This document shows, in pieces, positions 24,319 to 34,095 of a stretch of DNA of 64,000 bases (position 1 is the stretch's first letter; the number at the start of each line of letters is the position of its first letter). The DNA is from Gemmatimonadota bacterium (GTDB lineage: Bacteria > Gemmatimonadota > Gemmatimonadetes > Gemmatimonadales > GWC2-71-9): positions 1-64,000 of the forward strand of contig PNAE01000013.1 in the NCBI GenBank assembly GCA_003169895.1, in the 5' to 3' direction. The position numbers and the translations under genes were made by a program. Below the pieces are notes generated by a model. The model was not told the DNA's origin. It worked only from the letters and a program-made list of their open reading frames with translations, and searched no databases.

Positions 24319-25037
24319 TCGAGCCTCCCGAGCAACGCCTGGAGGCGGAGCCACCAGACCATCCAGATCGCCTCCCGCACAATGCTGCCGTCCATCTTGC
24401 TTCGCCCCTCCATCCGGTCGGTGAAGATGATCGGGAGTTCCTTGAGCCGGAATCCCTTTTTCCACGCCCGGATGCTCATTTCGATCTGGAAAGCATATCC
24501 GTTCGACCGGACCTTCGCGAACGGCATCGCGGCGAGTACTTCCCTGCGGAAGCACTTGAAGCCGCCTGTCGCATCGGTGAGCGGCAGTCCGGTGATCCAG
24601 CGCGCGTACTTGTTGGCGAACCACGAGAGCAGGAGGCGGCTCATTGGCCAGTTGATAACGTTCACGCCACTGGCGTAGCGCGACCCGACGACGAGATCCG
24701 CGTCCGCCGCGGCGTCGAGGAACCGTGGCAGGTTCTTCGGGTCGTGCGAGAAATCCGCGTCCATCTCGAAGACGAACGCGTAGTCCCGCTCGAGCGCCCA
24801 CGCGAAGCCGGCGAGGTACGCGCGACCGAGCCCCTGCTTGGTCGCCCGGTGCAGCACGTGCACCCGGGGATCCTGCGCCGCGAACCCGTCGGCGAGCTCA
24901 CCTGTTCCGTCCGGCGAGCCGTCATCGACGATCAGGATGTCGAGTCGTGGATCCTGCGCCAGGATCGCCGGGACGACCTGCGGCAGGTTCTCGCACTCGT
25001 TGTACGTCGGCACGACGACCAGTGCCCGCTCAGGCAT
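24315..25037 (-). CDS. Polyprenol-phosphate mannosyltransferase-like GT2 (DPM1-like)
   Basis: A 240-aa cytoplasmic-face glycosyltransferase of family GT2 resembling dolichol-phosphate mannose synthase: VVVPTYNECENLP at 7-19, VDDGSPDGTGE at 37-47, EMDADFSHDP (the metal-binding D-x-D) near 90-99 and DATGGFKCFRREVL near 140-153. No C-terminal membrane helices, as in the soluble DPM1 type. It would charge a polyprenyl phosphate with a hexose. It overlaps YfhO (8 bases) and dapF (4 bases); the neighbouring YfhO-type protein could be the enzyme using its product. Confidence 0.85.
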   Translation of the reverse strand: MPERALVVVPTYNECENLPQVVPAILAQDPRLDILIVDDGSPDGTGELADGFAAQDPRVHVLHRATKQGLGRAYLAGFAWALERDYAFVFEMDADFSHDPKNLPRFLDAAADADLVVGSRYASGVNVINWPMSRLLLSWFANKYARWITGLPLTDATGGFKCFRREVLAAMPFAKVRSNGYAFQIEMSIRAWKKGFRLKELPIIFTDRMEGRSKMDGSIVREAIWMVWWLRLQALLGRLD

Positions 25038-27432
25038 TCACAGTCCGAGGGCGCACGCGGTCGGCGAGCACCAGCAGCGCGGTGAGCAAAAGCGCGAGGA
25101 GCGTGATCCACATACCCTGGTGGTAGGTAGCGATGTCGTACTTCAGTTCAACACCCTTGGCTCCCGGCGGCAGCTCCACCGCGATCATCGCCCCATCGCC
25201 GCGCAGCACCGGCGCTGGCTGACCGTCGACGGTGGCGTGCCAATCGGGGTACCAGTTCTCTGCCACCAGCAGCCAGGTCGACCGCGTGTCGGTGCCATCA
25301 AGCTTGACGGACATGGCGCCGGGCGTCCAGGCTGACAGCGAGGCCTTCACCGTCGCCGGTGCCGGCGTCGTCATGCCCTTCGACGGCGTGGCGGCGCCGT
25401 GCACCGTGGCCGTGTCGGGGAACAGCACGTAGCCGTTCACCGGGAAGCCCGGATTGGTAATCGTGGGCGCAATCTGGTCCTCGGGGAGCTTGACCGCGGC
25501 CGGCACCACGCGCACCCAGCGGATGGCGGAATCCCGTTCGAACAGGACTCCCTGTGGCGCGACGCCACCTGGATCGCCGAGTTCGATGGGCCCGCGGATC
25601 TTGTGGTAGCCAGGAAGTTGCGGCGGCTCCTGGGTGAGCGCGACGTACTTCACCGCGTAGAGATCCCAGATATTGCTGGAGAACTGATACTGCCAGATGT
25701 TCTTGCCGCCGAGCAGCGCATCGAACGACTGGCTCTCCATCCCGTGATAGCCGAGGAGCGACGGGACGCCACGGGCCATCAGGCTTGCCGCGGGGTAGAC
25801 GTTCAGCGCGTTGGTTTGTGCGTCGGGAACGTCGGGAGACGCCGGGCTGTAAGCGCGGAACGGCAGCGGCGTCTGCTTCATCGCGGTGGTGAACACATCA
25901 TCGGCGAACGTCACGGACGCCGGCGGCAGCCACTTCGGAAACTGGCGGAGGATCGACCAGTTGTCGCCACCGACGATGACGAGTAACGCGACCGCCGCCG
26001 CGACACTGGTGAGCAGCTTTCTCTGGATCAGGAACAATGCTGCTCCACCCGCCAGCACGACGATCAACAGCCGGAGACCACCGGCCTGCAGCGCGGCCGC
26101 ATTGCCCTGCGCTTGCCCCAGCATTTGCGGCAGCGCGAGCGATTCGGTGATGCCTTGCAGCATCCCGGCCGTGGCAAGCACGGCAATTGCGCCGATGACG
26201 CCGAGAACCGTGAGCAGCAGCCCGCGCGTTGCTCGTCCCTCGAGCAGGTGATCGATGCCCAGACCGGCGAGGACACACCCCACCAGTGCGACCATGTAGA
26301 ATGCCAGCCCGGGAGCCCGGAACTGGCCCATCTTGGGCAGCAGGTACCAGAGGTGGTAGAAGGGTGTGTGCCCGCCCCACGCCACCAGGAGAAAGAGCAA
26401 GCCCAACCCGCCGAGCGGTAGCAACAGGCCGCGCTTGCGAGCGGCTGGCACGCCGAGGATCAGCAGCGTCACGACGATGGCGCCGAGGTACTCGGTATGG
26501 TCCTTGAAGAAGTTCTGACCCCAGTAGTGCTCGGGCAGCACGCCGTTGAACTGGGGAAGAATCACGGTCATCAGCTCTTCCGGCGGCATCGCGTAGCTGG
26601 TGGCATAATCGTATCCTAGGCTGGCGCCACCCGCGCCGCGAGCGGTATAGGCCACCATGTGCTGCACCGGCAGCAGTTCGATTGCCGCGATGCCGAGCCC
26701 AAGTACCACCGCGAGCGCGGTCATTACGATCGGCACGATCGGTGATCGATCCCGCGGGCGCTCCGGATCGAGGAACACCAGCCAGAGCGCGAACAAACCC
26801 GATGCGATGAGCAGGTAATACACCGCCAGATAGTGCGGCGTCAGCATGTCGAGCCCGATCACGAGCGCGAACCAGCCGAAGCTGCTGGTCCTGCCGTGGC
26901 GGATAGCGCGCAGCAGGGCGACGAATGCGAACGGCGCGAGCGCGGCTGCGAACAACTTGCCGTCGTGGCCCGGACTCACCTGCGAGGCGAGGATCCCGGT
27001 GAGCTCGTAGGCGAGACCGCCGGTGACCGCCGCGGTCCAGCTGGCGCGCAACGTCCGCAGCAACGCGTACATGGCGACGCCGGCGACAACGAGGTGAATG
27101 AAGAATCCGAGTGTGAGCACGCGGTCGGCCGAAAGGAACCAGCGCAGCCACGCGGTGGGATAAAAGACGTCGAAATGCCCCGGCACGGCCCAGAGCGGCA
27201 TGCCACCGAAGATGAACGGATTCCATTGGGGGATATGCCCGTTGTGCTGCATTCCGTGCGCGGCGAACGCGCGCAGCGCGTAGCCGACGTTGATCTGGTC
27301 GGATCCGCCAAGGATGTGGCCCGATAGCATTGGTGCCATGAGCGCTAGGGCCGCGATGACATACACCGCCGCCGCGAAGACGGCGGGAAAACGCGGCTGG
27401 AAGGGGGCGCCAGACTCAGCGGGAGAGGTCAA
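25030..27432 (-). CDS. YfhO-family polytopic membrane protein
   Basis: An 800-aa membrane protein with about 13 helices, followed by a periplasmic C-terminal domain (about 500-770) and a last helix near 775-795. The N-terminal external loop carries GGSDQINVGYALRAF and HIPQWNPFIFGGMPL, with the acidic and aromatic residues that mark GT-C-type enzymes (YfhO, Pfam bacterial membrane protein YfhO). YfhO in Gram-positives glycosylates lipoteichoic acid from lipid-linked sugar. Here it likely uses the polyprenyl-phosphate sugar made by the next gene to modify a surface polymer or protein. It overlaps its neighbours by 17 and 8 bases. Confidence 0.8.
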   Translation of the reverse strand: MTSPAESGAPFQPRFPAVFAAAVYVIAALALMAPMLSGHILGGSDQINVGYALRAFAAHGMQHNGHIPQWNPFIFGGMPLWAVPGHFDVFYPTAWLRWFLSADRVLTLGFFIHLVVAGVAMYALLRTLRASWTAAVTGGLAYELTGILASQVSPGHDGKLFAAALAPFAFVALLRAIRHGRTSSFGWFALVIGLDMLTPHYLAVYYLLIASGLFALWLVFLDPERPRDRSPIVPIVMTALAVVLGLGIAAIELLPVQHMVAYTARGAGGASLGYDYATSYAMPPEELMTVILPQFNGVLPEHYWGQNFFKDHTEYLGAIVVTLLILGVPAARKRGLLLPLGGLGLLFLLVAWGGHTPFYHLWYLLPKMGQFRAPGLAFYMVALVGCVLAGLGIDHLLEGRATRGLLLTVLGVIGAIAVLATAGMLQGITESLALPQMLGQAQGNAAALQAGGLRLLIVVLAGGAALFLIQRKLLTSVAAAVALLVIVGGDNWSILRQFPKWLPPASVTFADDVFTTAMKQTPLPFRAYSPASPDVPDAQTNALNVYPAASLMARGVPSLLGYHGMESQSFDALLGGKNIWQYQFSSNIWDLYAVKYVALTQEPPQLPGYHKIRGPIELGDPGGVAPQGVLFERDSAIRWVRVVPAAVKLPEDQIAPTITNPGFPVNGYVLFPDTATVHGAATPSKGMTTPAPATVKASLSAWTPGAMSVKLDGTDTRSTWLLVAENWYPDWHATVDGQPAPVLRGDGAMIAVELPPGAKGVELKYDIATYHQGMWITLLALLLTALLVLADRVRPRTVNA

Positions 27433-28348
27433 GCGGCTTGCTCCGGAAGAGGAGGAACGGCAGCGCCGCCCCGACCTGGTTGATGGTCAACACCACGCGC
27501 GATACGGCGGCGAGCGCGGCTGCCCGGTCCGCACCGATCGTGGGCGCCAGGATCGCGATCATGACAAATTCGCGCACACCGAAACCGGCCGGCAATAATA
27601 CGAAGACATATCCCGTGACGTACGATGCAGCGAACGCCCCGGTTGCAGTGGACCACGACAGGTCGACGTCGTGCAGCGTCCCGAGCGCGAGGAGCTGCAG
27701 CGCGATCCCGTAACCGGCCCAGGCGATCAGGTTGGCGAAGATCGCGCCCGCCAGTGCACCGGGTTCCACCGGCCGAATGGCATCCGGTCGGCGAAGGAGG
27801 AACCCGATTCGCCGTGTCAACGACGGCGACGTCAGCGTCACCGCGCCGAGCAGTGTGACGGCAGCGAGGACCATGGCGGCGATCGACCCCCATCCGCCGA
27901 GGAAGCGGTCGAGGTACGCGGTTCCGACCAGCGCCAGCGCGATCATCGCTCCCGTCGCGATCGAAATAAGCTGCATGATGACCGCCGAGCCCGTGGCCGC
28001 CGTCCCCGACACACCGCGTTGTTGCGCCATCAATGCCATGCCGGCGATCGACCAGACCTTGCCGGGGATGTATCCACCGAGGCTCGAGATGGTCCAGATT
28101 CGTGCCGCGTCGATGATGCGGAGCGATTCGCGCCACCCCTCGAGCACCGTGCGCCAGCCCCAGATCAGCACGCCGTACATCGCCCAGGTGAAGATCAGCG
28201 ACGCGGCGATGAACTCCCAGTGGATGTCCCACTGAATCCTCGGCTGGTCCTGAACCTTGTGCCAATTCTCGAGGAACTTCCGCACCAGGAAGAAGAGGAT
28301 CGTGGCCCCGACGATCGCCTGCCCAATGCGCCAACTGGTCTTACGCAT
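27416..28348 (-). CDS. UPF0104/LPG-synthase-type membrane protein
   Basis: A 310-aa polytopic protein with about eight helices and signatures of UPF0104: WGWRTVLEGWRESL (62-75), SSLGGYIPGKVWSIAGM (about 88-105) and LLPAGFGVREFVMIAIL (about 255-270). It is the second member of this family in the window (the other is at 13492-14484) but the two are only distantly alike. It sits between a GT4 glycosyltransferase and YfhO and may translocate a lipid carrier. Overlaps: 8 bases upstream, 17 downstream. Confidence 0.78.
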   Translation of the reverse strand: MRKTSWRIGQAIVGATILFFLVRKFLENWHKVQDQPRIQWDIHWEFIAASLIFTWAMYGVLIWGWRTVLEGWRESLRIIDAARIWTISSLGGYIPGKVWSIAGMALMAQQRGVSGTAATGSAVIMQLISIATGAMIALALVGTAYLDRFLGGWGSIAAMVLAAVTLLGAVTLTSPSLTRRIGFLLRRPDAIRPVEPGALAGAIFANLIAWAGYGIALQLLALGTLHDVDLSWSTATGAFAASYVTGYVFVLLPAGFGVREFVMIAILAPTIGADRAAALAAVSRVVLTINQVGAALPFLLFRSKPLDLSR

Positions 28349-29489
28349 TCAACGCCCGCCGGTACCATGTGAGGCACCGCTCGGCCACATATTCCGGCGA
28401 CAACCGGCGCCGCCACCGGTCACCTTCGGAGCGGGCGGCCCGCCGCGCGGCGGGGTCCTCCAGCACGTCCAGCATCGCCGCAGCGATCGCGTCCGCGGTT
28501 GGCGCCACGATCCGCCCCGCCCCGGCGCCCGGGACAATATCGCGAAGGCCGCCGCCATCCTCGCATGCCACCACCGGTACTCCCTGCATCAACGCCTCCG
28601 CTGCCGCGAGTCCGAACCCTTCATTCCGCGCCGGCATCAGGCAGCATGCCGCGGTCATGAACACCGCCGGCACGGCAGCCGGAGCAACTTCACCGACAAA
28701 GCGTACCGCGTCGCCGAGTTCCAGGTGTGCTGCCCGCTGCTCGAGTGCGGGCCGCATTGGACCGTCTCCCACGATGATGAGGTGCCGGGTCAGGCCACGA
28801 CCAACCGCAATCTTCATCGCGTCGAGCGCGAGTTCCACGCGCTTTTGCCGGGTGAGCCGGCCGACGATCACCACACCGCCCGACCCGTCGCTCGATGGGC
28901 GATCGATCTCGGCGACTGGCATCGGCTGAACCTCGTTCTCTCCGACCACGACGCCCACGCGCCGTTGGATCACGGCGGCGAGCGACTGCGAGACCGTGGT
29001 CACTACCGCCGCACGGCGGAACGTTGGCCGCGCGAATATCGCCGCGAGCGGGAACCGGTCGAGCAACCGCACGTCGGTGCCGTGACACGTGAGCACCAGG
29101 GGTGCCGACTTCGGTGCGGCGAGTCCCCCGGGCACCCACCAGTGGGCATGCACCAGTGCCCCGCCGCCGGCATCGTCGAGCTCGTCCTGCGCCCCCGCGC
29201 GCAACGCGGCCCGCAGTCGGCCGAACGTGAAAAGCGCCCGCGGCGACCTGACCGCTTCCGCCATCGTGCCCTGGTACGCCAATCGCTCTTCGGCGGCCGT
29301 GCCATAGCGCACCCGGTTGACTGGCACGCCATCCAATTCATCGTGCCCGCCGCGGCCGCCGTCGCTCGGCGCGATGACGCGGATGTCGACACCCTGTCCG
29401 CGCAGCGCCACCGCGAGCGGGTGAAGGAACGCTCCGGCCACGTCTCCCGGATGTCGCGGGTAGTTGTGCGTGATCCACACCACGCGCAT
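28341..29489 (-). CDS. Family 4 glycosyltransferase
   Basis: A 382-aa GT-B glycosyltransferase. The frame is open further upstream, but the start at 29489 (MRVVWITHNYPRHPGD) gives the conserved first strand and lies 4 bases after the upstream stop. The C-terminal half shows VVIVGRLTRQKRVELALDA, VGDGPMRPALE and the donor-site E-x7-E: PARNEGFGLAAAEALMQGVP. It would add a sugar from a nucleotide sugar to a membrane glycan. Fourth glycan gene from the operon's end. Confidence 0.88.
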   Translation of the reverse strand: MRVVWITHNYPRHPGDVAGAFLHPLAVALRGQGVDIRVIAPSDGGRGGHDELDGVPVNRVRYGTAAEERLAYQGTMAEAVRSPRALFTFGRLRAALRAGAQDELDDAGGGALVHAHWWVPGGLAAPKSAPLVLTCHGTDVRLLDRFPLAAIFARPTFRRAAVVTTVSQSLAAVIQRRVGVVVGENEVQPMPVAEIDRPSSDGSGGVVIVGRLTRQKRVELALDAMKIAVGRGLTRHLIIVGDGPMRPALEQRAAHLELGDAVRFVGEVAPAAVPAVFMTAACCLMPARNEGFGLAAAEALMQGVPVVACEDGGGLRDIVPGAGAGRIVAPTADAIAAAMLDVLEDPAARRAARSEGDRWRRRLSPEYVAERCLTWYRRALNA

Positions 29490-29493
29490 CAGG

Positions 29494-30447
29494 TCAATCT
29501 TGCCGGTCCGCCTGTATCCGCCGCAGCAGCTCGCGCTGCTCTTCGCGGATACCGGCAAGCATCTCACCAATGAAGCCGAAGCCGAACAGGACGAACCCGC
29601 TGACGACCATCATCTCGACCAGCGTCAACAGCGGCCGGAACCCGGTCTGGAGGCTGGCGAAGCCGAGCAGGTAGCCGAATCGCAGCACCAGTGCGACGAG
29701 GCCGGCGACGAACCCGATCAGGAAGAGGGTGGCGCCCGCGATGCCGAAGAACAACATCGGCTTGCGTCCGAAGCGTAGCTGGAACCAGACGGAAAGCAGG
29801 TCGAGCACCCCGACCGGAATTCGCCGCCAGGTGAACTTCGACATGCCGGCAGTCCGGGGATAGAGCGGCACCGGCGTCGACGTCAGGCGGTAGCCCTCTG
29901 CCGCGGCGATAACCACCATGAACCGATGGAAATCCGGTCGGAGCGGCTGGGAACGCATCACGTCGCGGGTAAACGCCTTGACCGAATTGAGGTCGGTAAC
30001 CCGGATGCCGAACAGCCAGCGGCACAGCCCATTGTACACCGACGAAACGAAGGCCTTGTCATACTTGCCCTGCTTGGTCCCGGTGACGATGTCTGCCTGG
30101 TCGGCCAGGATGGGCGCCACGAGGCGGGACACGTCGTCGGGACGATATTGCAGGTCGGCCGGATAGAAGACCAAGATGTCGCCGGTGGCGGCATCGGCGG
30201 CGCTGCGAAGGGCGTCGGCAATCCCGCGCTGGCGCAAGTGAGTTACGACGCGCAGGAAGGGGTAGAGATCCTGGAGGTCCTGGAGCACCGCCGGCGTCAG
30301 GTCGCGCGAGCCGTCATCCACGACCACGACCTCGAATGGTACGCCGATCGCCGGCAGCGCGGCGGCACACTGCCGGAGGAATTCCGGCAGATTCTCCGCT
30401 TCGTCCTTCGCCGGCACGAGCAGGGAGATACGGACCGGGGTCGTCAT
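29494..30447 (-). CDS. Family 2 glycosyltransferase with C-terminal membrane helices (GtrB-like)
   Basis: A 317-aa protein: GT2 domain in residues 1-220 (SLLVPAKDEAENLPEFL at 9-25, VVVDDGSRDLTP at 41-52, FYPADLQYRPDDV with the D-x-D-like metal site near 94-106), then two membrane helices near 235-260 and 270-295 and a charged tail. This is the GtrB/ArnC-like form that charges undecaprenyl phosphate. Metal motif reads PADLQ rather than DADLQ. It overlaps rpoN by 4 bases. Confidence 0.85.
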   Translation of the reverse strand: MTTPVRISLLVPAKDEAENLPEFLRQCAAALPAIGVPFEVVVVDDGSRDLTPAVLQDLQDLYPFLRVVTHLRQRGIADALRSAADAATGDILVFYPADLQYRPDDVSRLVAPILADQADIVTGTKQGKYDKAFVSSVYNGLCRWLFGIRVTDLNSVKAFTRDVMRSQPLRPDFHRFMVVIAAAEGYRLTSTPVPLYPRTAGMSKFTWRRIPVGVLDLLSVWFQLRFGRKPMLFFGIAGATLFLIGFVAGLVALVLRFGYLLGFASLQTGFRPLLTLVEMMVVSGFVLFGFGFIGEMLAGIREEQRELLRRIQADRQD

Positions 30448-31970
30448 ACCCGCTTGCGCATCCGGGCCGGGAGAATGCCGAGCTGGTCGCGGTACTTGGC
30501 GACCGTGCGCCGGGCGATCTGGATGCCCTGCTCCTCGAACAGGTGCACGATCTGTTGATCGGTCAGCGGCTTCGCCGGCTTCTCTTCCGCGACCATCTTC
30601 TCGAGCTTCGCGCGGATCGACCGGGCCGAGGCGTCCTCACCCGACGCGGTCGACAATGCGCTCGAGAAGAAGAACTTCAGCGGCAGCACACCGCGCGGAG
30701 TCTGCACGTACTTCTCGTTGGTCACGCGGCTCACTGTCGACTCGTGCATCGAGATCACTTCCGCCACTTCGCGCAGAGTGAGCGGTCGCAAGTACTCGAT
30801 GCCTTTCTCGAAAAACTCCCGCTGCCGGTCCACGATGAAGTTCATCACCTTGAGCATGGTCTGGCGCCGTTGCTCGATGGCCTGCACCATCCACGTGGCG
30901 CTGTTCATCCGTGATGCGATGAAGTCCCGATTCTCCGCGGTCATCTTGGCGCGATCGCGGGCGATCTCCTGGTACGCGCGAGACAGGCGCAACCGCGGCA
31001 CGCCGGTGTCGTTCAGGAAGACATGATAGCGGTTGTCGATCTTGTCGACGATAAGATCGGGAACGACGTAGGCGTCGCCCTGGTCCGAGTACTTGAGTCC
31101 CGGCTTCGGGTCGAATCGTGACAACGCGTCCGCAGCGGTTTGCGCCTCGCGCGGCTCGACGCCGAACTTGCGCGCCAGGTCGTTCCAGCGATGGGCGATC
31201 AGGTCGGCAAAGGCCTCGTCGACAAAGCGATACGTGAGGGACGTGGAGTCCGCTGCGTCCCGAAGCTGCAGCAGCAGGCATTCGCGCAGGTCGCGCGCAC
31301 CGACACCGGCCGGATCAAGACCCTGGATGAGCGTCAGCGCGACCGCGAACTCCGGCGTGGCGAACGGCAAGACGCCGGGCGGAAGCACAGATCCGTTGCC
31401 ACCGGCGACGGCCGCGCCCTCATCGTCGGCGGCCTCGTCGAACGCGTCGTCGTCGTCCGGTTCCGGTCGGCCCGGGTTGTTCGACAGCAGCCATTGATTC
31501 GCCGATTCGAGAATCTGGTCGGGCGTCGCGCTCAAGTAGCCGTCTTCGCTGATGTTGCCGATGATCTCCTCGCAGAGCAGCCGTTGGCGTGGTGCGATCT
31601 CCAGCATCTGCAGTTGATCGCGGAGGTGGTCGGCGAGATCGCGCGTCTCGACCGAGACCGGCTCGACGTACTGGAGTGACTCGAACTGCTCCCGCTGCCC
31701 GCCAACGTCGAATCCGTTGATCAGGATTTCCTCCCAGTCGACTTCGTCGTCCTTCTTGGTCTCCTCCTGCTCCTGCTCGGTCGTCTTCTCGGGAACCGGC
31801 TCGTCTTCGGGCTCCTCGAGCTCGAGGAACGGGTTGTTGAGCAGCTCCTGCTGCAGGTGCTGTTGCAGGTCGAGCATCGGCATGTAGAGCATGTCCATCG
31901 CCTGGTACAAGCGAGGGTTGATGCGCAGCTCCTGGCGCATGCCGATCTGCTGATGCAGGCCTGTCTTCAT
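30444..31970 (-). CDS. rpoN: RNA polymerase sigma-54 factor
   Basis: A 508-aa sigma factor. Region I has the Gln/Leu-rich start (residues 1-48, QQHLQQELLNNPFLELEEP) that binds activators; a very acidic region II follows (about 50-80 and 165-190); the core-binding domain, a helix-turn-helix (TLREVAEVISMHESTVSRVT) and the RpoN box ARRTVAKYR at 486-494 complete it. It lies right after lptB as in many bacteria (4-base overlap). Its likely targets in this window are the PEP-CTERM promoters at 1817 and 3605. Confidence 0.96.
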   Translation of the reverse strand: MKTGLHQQIGMRQELRINPRLYQAMDMLYMPMLDLQQHLQQELLNNPFLELEEPEDEPVPEKTTEQEQEETKKDDEVDWEEILINGFDVGGQREQFESLQYVEPVSVETRDLADHLRDQLQMLEIAPRQRLLCEEIIGNISEDGYLSATPDQILESANQWLLSNNPGRPEPDDDDAFDEAADDEGAAVAGGNGSVLPPGVLPFATPEFAVALTLIQGLDPAGVGARDLRECLLLQLRDAADSTSLTYRFVDEAFADLIAHRWNDLARKFGVEPREAQTAADALSRFDPKPGLKYSDQGDAYVVPDLIVDKIDNRYHVFLNDTGVPRLRLSRAYQEIARDRAKMTAENRDFIASRMNSATWMVQAIEQRRQTMLKVMNFIVDRQREFFEKGIEYLRPLTLREVAEVISMHESTVSRVTNEKYVQTPRGVLPLKFFFSSALSTASGEDASARSIRAKLEKMVAEEKPAKPLTDQQIVHLFEEQGIQIARRTVAKYRDQLGILPARMRKRV

Positions 31971-32719
31971 GCCGGTTGCTCCATCCGGCCGCGGAGCCGG
32001 GTGGTGAGCGTGGGCCCGAGATAGAGGTCGGCGACCCGGTCGTTCCAGACCAGCTCGCCGACCGAACCCGCGGCCTGCACGGTCCCCTCGTGCATGATGT
32101 AGGCGCGGTCAACGATCTCCAGCGTCTGCTCCACGTTGTGGTCGGTGATCAGCACGCCGATGCCACGATCGCGGAGCGAGGCGACGATCGTCTGGATGTC
32201 GTGCACCGCGATCGGATCGACCCCGGCAAACGGCTCGTCGAGCAGCATGAACTTCGGGCTGGTTGCCAGCGCCCGCGTGATCTCGAGCCGGCGGCGTTCC
32301 CCGCCGCTGAGCGTGTATGCCTGCGCGTGTCGCAGCGGCGTCAGGCCCAGCTCCGCAAGCATCGCCTCGAGCCGCCGCCGCCGTTCGACGCGGGTGAGGT
32401 TGAGTACTTCAAGAATCGCGAGGACATTCTGCTCCACGGTCATGCGACGAAAGATCGAGGGTTCCTGGGGCAGGTAGCCCAGCCCGCGACGCACTCGCTT
32501 GTACATCGGCAGCCCGGTGATGTCGGTCTCATCGATGTGGATCGTGCCGCGATCCGGCCGGATCAACCCGGTGATCAGGTAGAAGGTCGTGGTCTTCCCC
32601 GCTCCGTTGGGTCCAAGCAGGCCCACGATTTCGCCCTGCGCGAGGTCGACGGCGACGTCGTTCACCACTGCCCGGCGCTGGTAGGTCTTCCGGAGGCCGG
32701 CCGCATGCAGCACGCTCAC
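31967..32719 (-). CDS. lptB: LPS export ABC transporter ATP-binding protein LptB
   Basis: A 250-aa ATPase that powers LPS extraction from the inner membrane with LptFG (not in window). Walker A GPNGAGKTT at 36-44, signature LSGGERRRLEI at 137-147, Walker B FMLLDEPFAG at 157-166, and the H-loop ITDHNVEQTL near 197. N-terminal LRKTYQRRAVVNDV is typical of LptB. Coupled by 4-base overlaps to lptA and rpoN. Confidence 0.96.
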   Translation of the reverse strand: MSVLHAAGLRKTYQRRAVVNDVAVDLAQGEIVGLLGPNGAGKTTTFYLITGLIRPDRGTIHIDETDITGLPMYKRVRRGLGYLPQEPSIFRRMTVEQNVLAILEVLNLTRVERRRRLEAMLAELGLTPLRHAQAYTLSGGERRRLEITRALATSPKFMLLDEPFAGVDPIAVHDIQTIVASLRDRGIGVLITDHNVEQTLEIVDRAYIMHEGTVQAAGSVGELVWNDRVADLYLGPTLTTRLRGRMEQPA

Positions 32720-34095
32720 GGACGAACCCCAGGTACGGTCACCGCTTTGCTGGTGTCGCTCCGCTGCTTCTTGAGCGATGCGGTTTCCAGCTGCACGCCG
32801 CTGACGTGTCCGTGCGCGGACACCGCGGCGACGCCGGTCGAATCCGCGGCCTTCATGATGACGAATATCGTGTCGGCCGTCGTGTAATTGATCGACGGCG
32901 TGACCTTGCCGTTCTTGGCCACCGAGCGGGAAAAGTATGACGCTGCCCGGCCAAACGCCTCCAGTTGACGCAGCCGCGTGATGGCGGTACCGGCCGAGTC
33001 GGCCTGCTCGAAGTGAGCCAGCAGGCGGTCACCCGCGAGCCAGTTGCGCGTGGTATCCGGCGGCGTGCTGTCGCCAGGGAGGCGCACGGGCTTGAGCGCC
33101 ATGCTGTCCCTCGGGTTCTGCATCCTGCCTTTCGTGACCCGAAGCTCGCGCAACAGTTCGCCGGGCGAATCCACGGCGAGCGAGTCGCCACGCACGTCGT
33201 ATCCGCCGCTATGGAGTGTCGCACCGGTCGTCTTTCCCCATGCCAACGTGAGCGACACTTTTTCGCCGGCGAACTCGAGCACGACCGTGTCTCCCGTGAC
33301 GACGGAAGCGCCGCGGATGACCCGCGCGTCGACAAACGCGTGCAGGTCGCGCAGCTGGTCGTCGGCCAGTCCGAGGCGGATGTCCCGGCCGAACACGGCG
33401 AACGAATCGCTACCGGTGCGGCGCAATGTGGCCGGGGCTCCGATCAATTGACCGATGCCGGCCGCGCCACGCGCAAAGGCGAGCGAGTCGCCGGTGCCGT
33501 GCAGCGAATCCCGATCGATCGTCACGGCACCGCCTCCCCACAGGCGCGACTGTCCAAACCCCTGCAGCCGCTGACCGCTCAGGATGTAAGGATGCTGGCG
33601 TCCGGTGTCGTTTGGCGCCGACCGCGCGTAGTAGCGCACCGTTGGCCGCGACACCGCGACCACCTTGGCGCTGTCGTTGATGCCCTTCACCTGCCGCCAA
33701 TAGTCGACGTAGGGTCCGACCAGGGTTGATCCCGTCGTCCGGTCGAGCACGTTCACATGACCCCGAGCTTCGATCTTTTCGATGCGGGTGATATACACCA
33801 TGGTGTCGGCGGCAAAGCGATAGCCGCTGTCCTGGTACACCGCGTGCCCGAACAGCCGTGCGTACTCGCCGCTGAGCATGCTGATCGAGTCGGTTCGCAA
33901 CGTCACCTTCTGCTTGTCGCAGTGCATTCGCACGTCGCCGGCGGCGTCATAGTTCGTGTTACCGGGAAGGAATTCGCTCCGGATACCCTCCCGACCGACG
34001 TGGTCGATGACCAGTACGCATGTCTTGCGTTGCTGGCCGCTGACCGGCGATGCCGCGAGACAGGCGCATGCGATCGTGAAAGCCAGGCTCCTCAT
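32716..34095 (-). CDS. LptA/OstA-like periplasmic LPS-transport protein, enlarged
   Basis: A 459-aa secreted protein: signal peptide to about residue 20 (AASPVSGQ), then repeats of the OstA beta-jellyroll kind, seen as alternating strands with YDAAGDVRMHCDKQKVTLRTD, DTMVYITRIEKIEARGHVNV and LHGTGDSLAF. LptA of enterobacteria is about 185 aa; this is more than twice as long, so it may hold several jellyrolls, as in the N-terminal part of LptD or in long OstA proteins of other phyla, and could span more of the periplasm. Position between lptC and lptB supports the assignment. No beta-barrel is seen. Confidence 0.78.
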   Translation of the reverse strand: MRSLAFTIACACLAASPVSGQQRKTCVLVIDHVGREGIRSEFLPGNTNYDAAGDVRMHCDKQKVTLRTDSISMLSGEYARLFGHAVYQDSGYRFAADTMVYITRIEKIEARGHVNVLDRTTGSTLVGPYVDYWRQVKGINDSAKVVAVSRPTVRYYARSAPNDTGRQHPYILSGQRLQGFGQSRLWGGGAVTIDRDSLHGTGDSLAFARGAAGIGQLIGAPATLRRTGSDSFAVFGRDIRLGLADDQLRDLHAFVDARVIRGASVVTGDTVVLEFAGEKVSLTLAWGKTTGATLHSGGYDVRGDSLAVDSPGELLRELRVTKGRMQNPRDSMALKPVRLPGDSTPPDTTRNWLAGDRLLAHFEQADSAGTAITRLRQLEAFGRAASYFSRSVAKNGKVTPSINYTTADTIFVIMKAADSTGVAAVSAHGHVSGVQLETASLKKQRSDTSKAVTVPGVRP

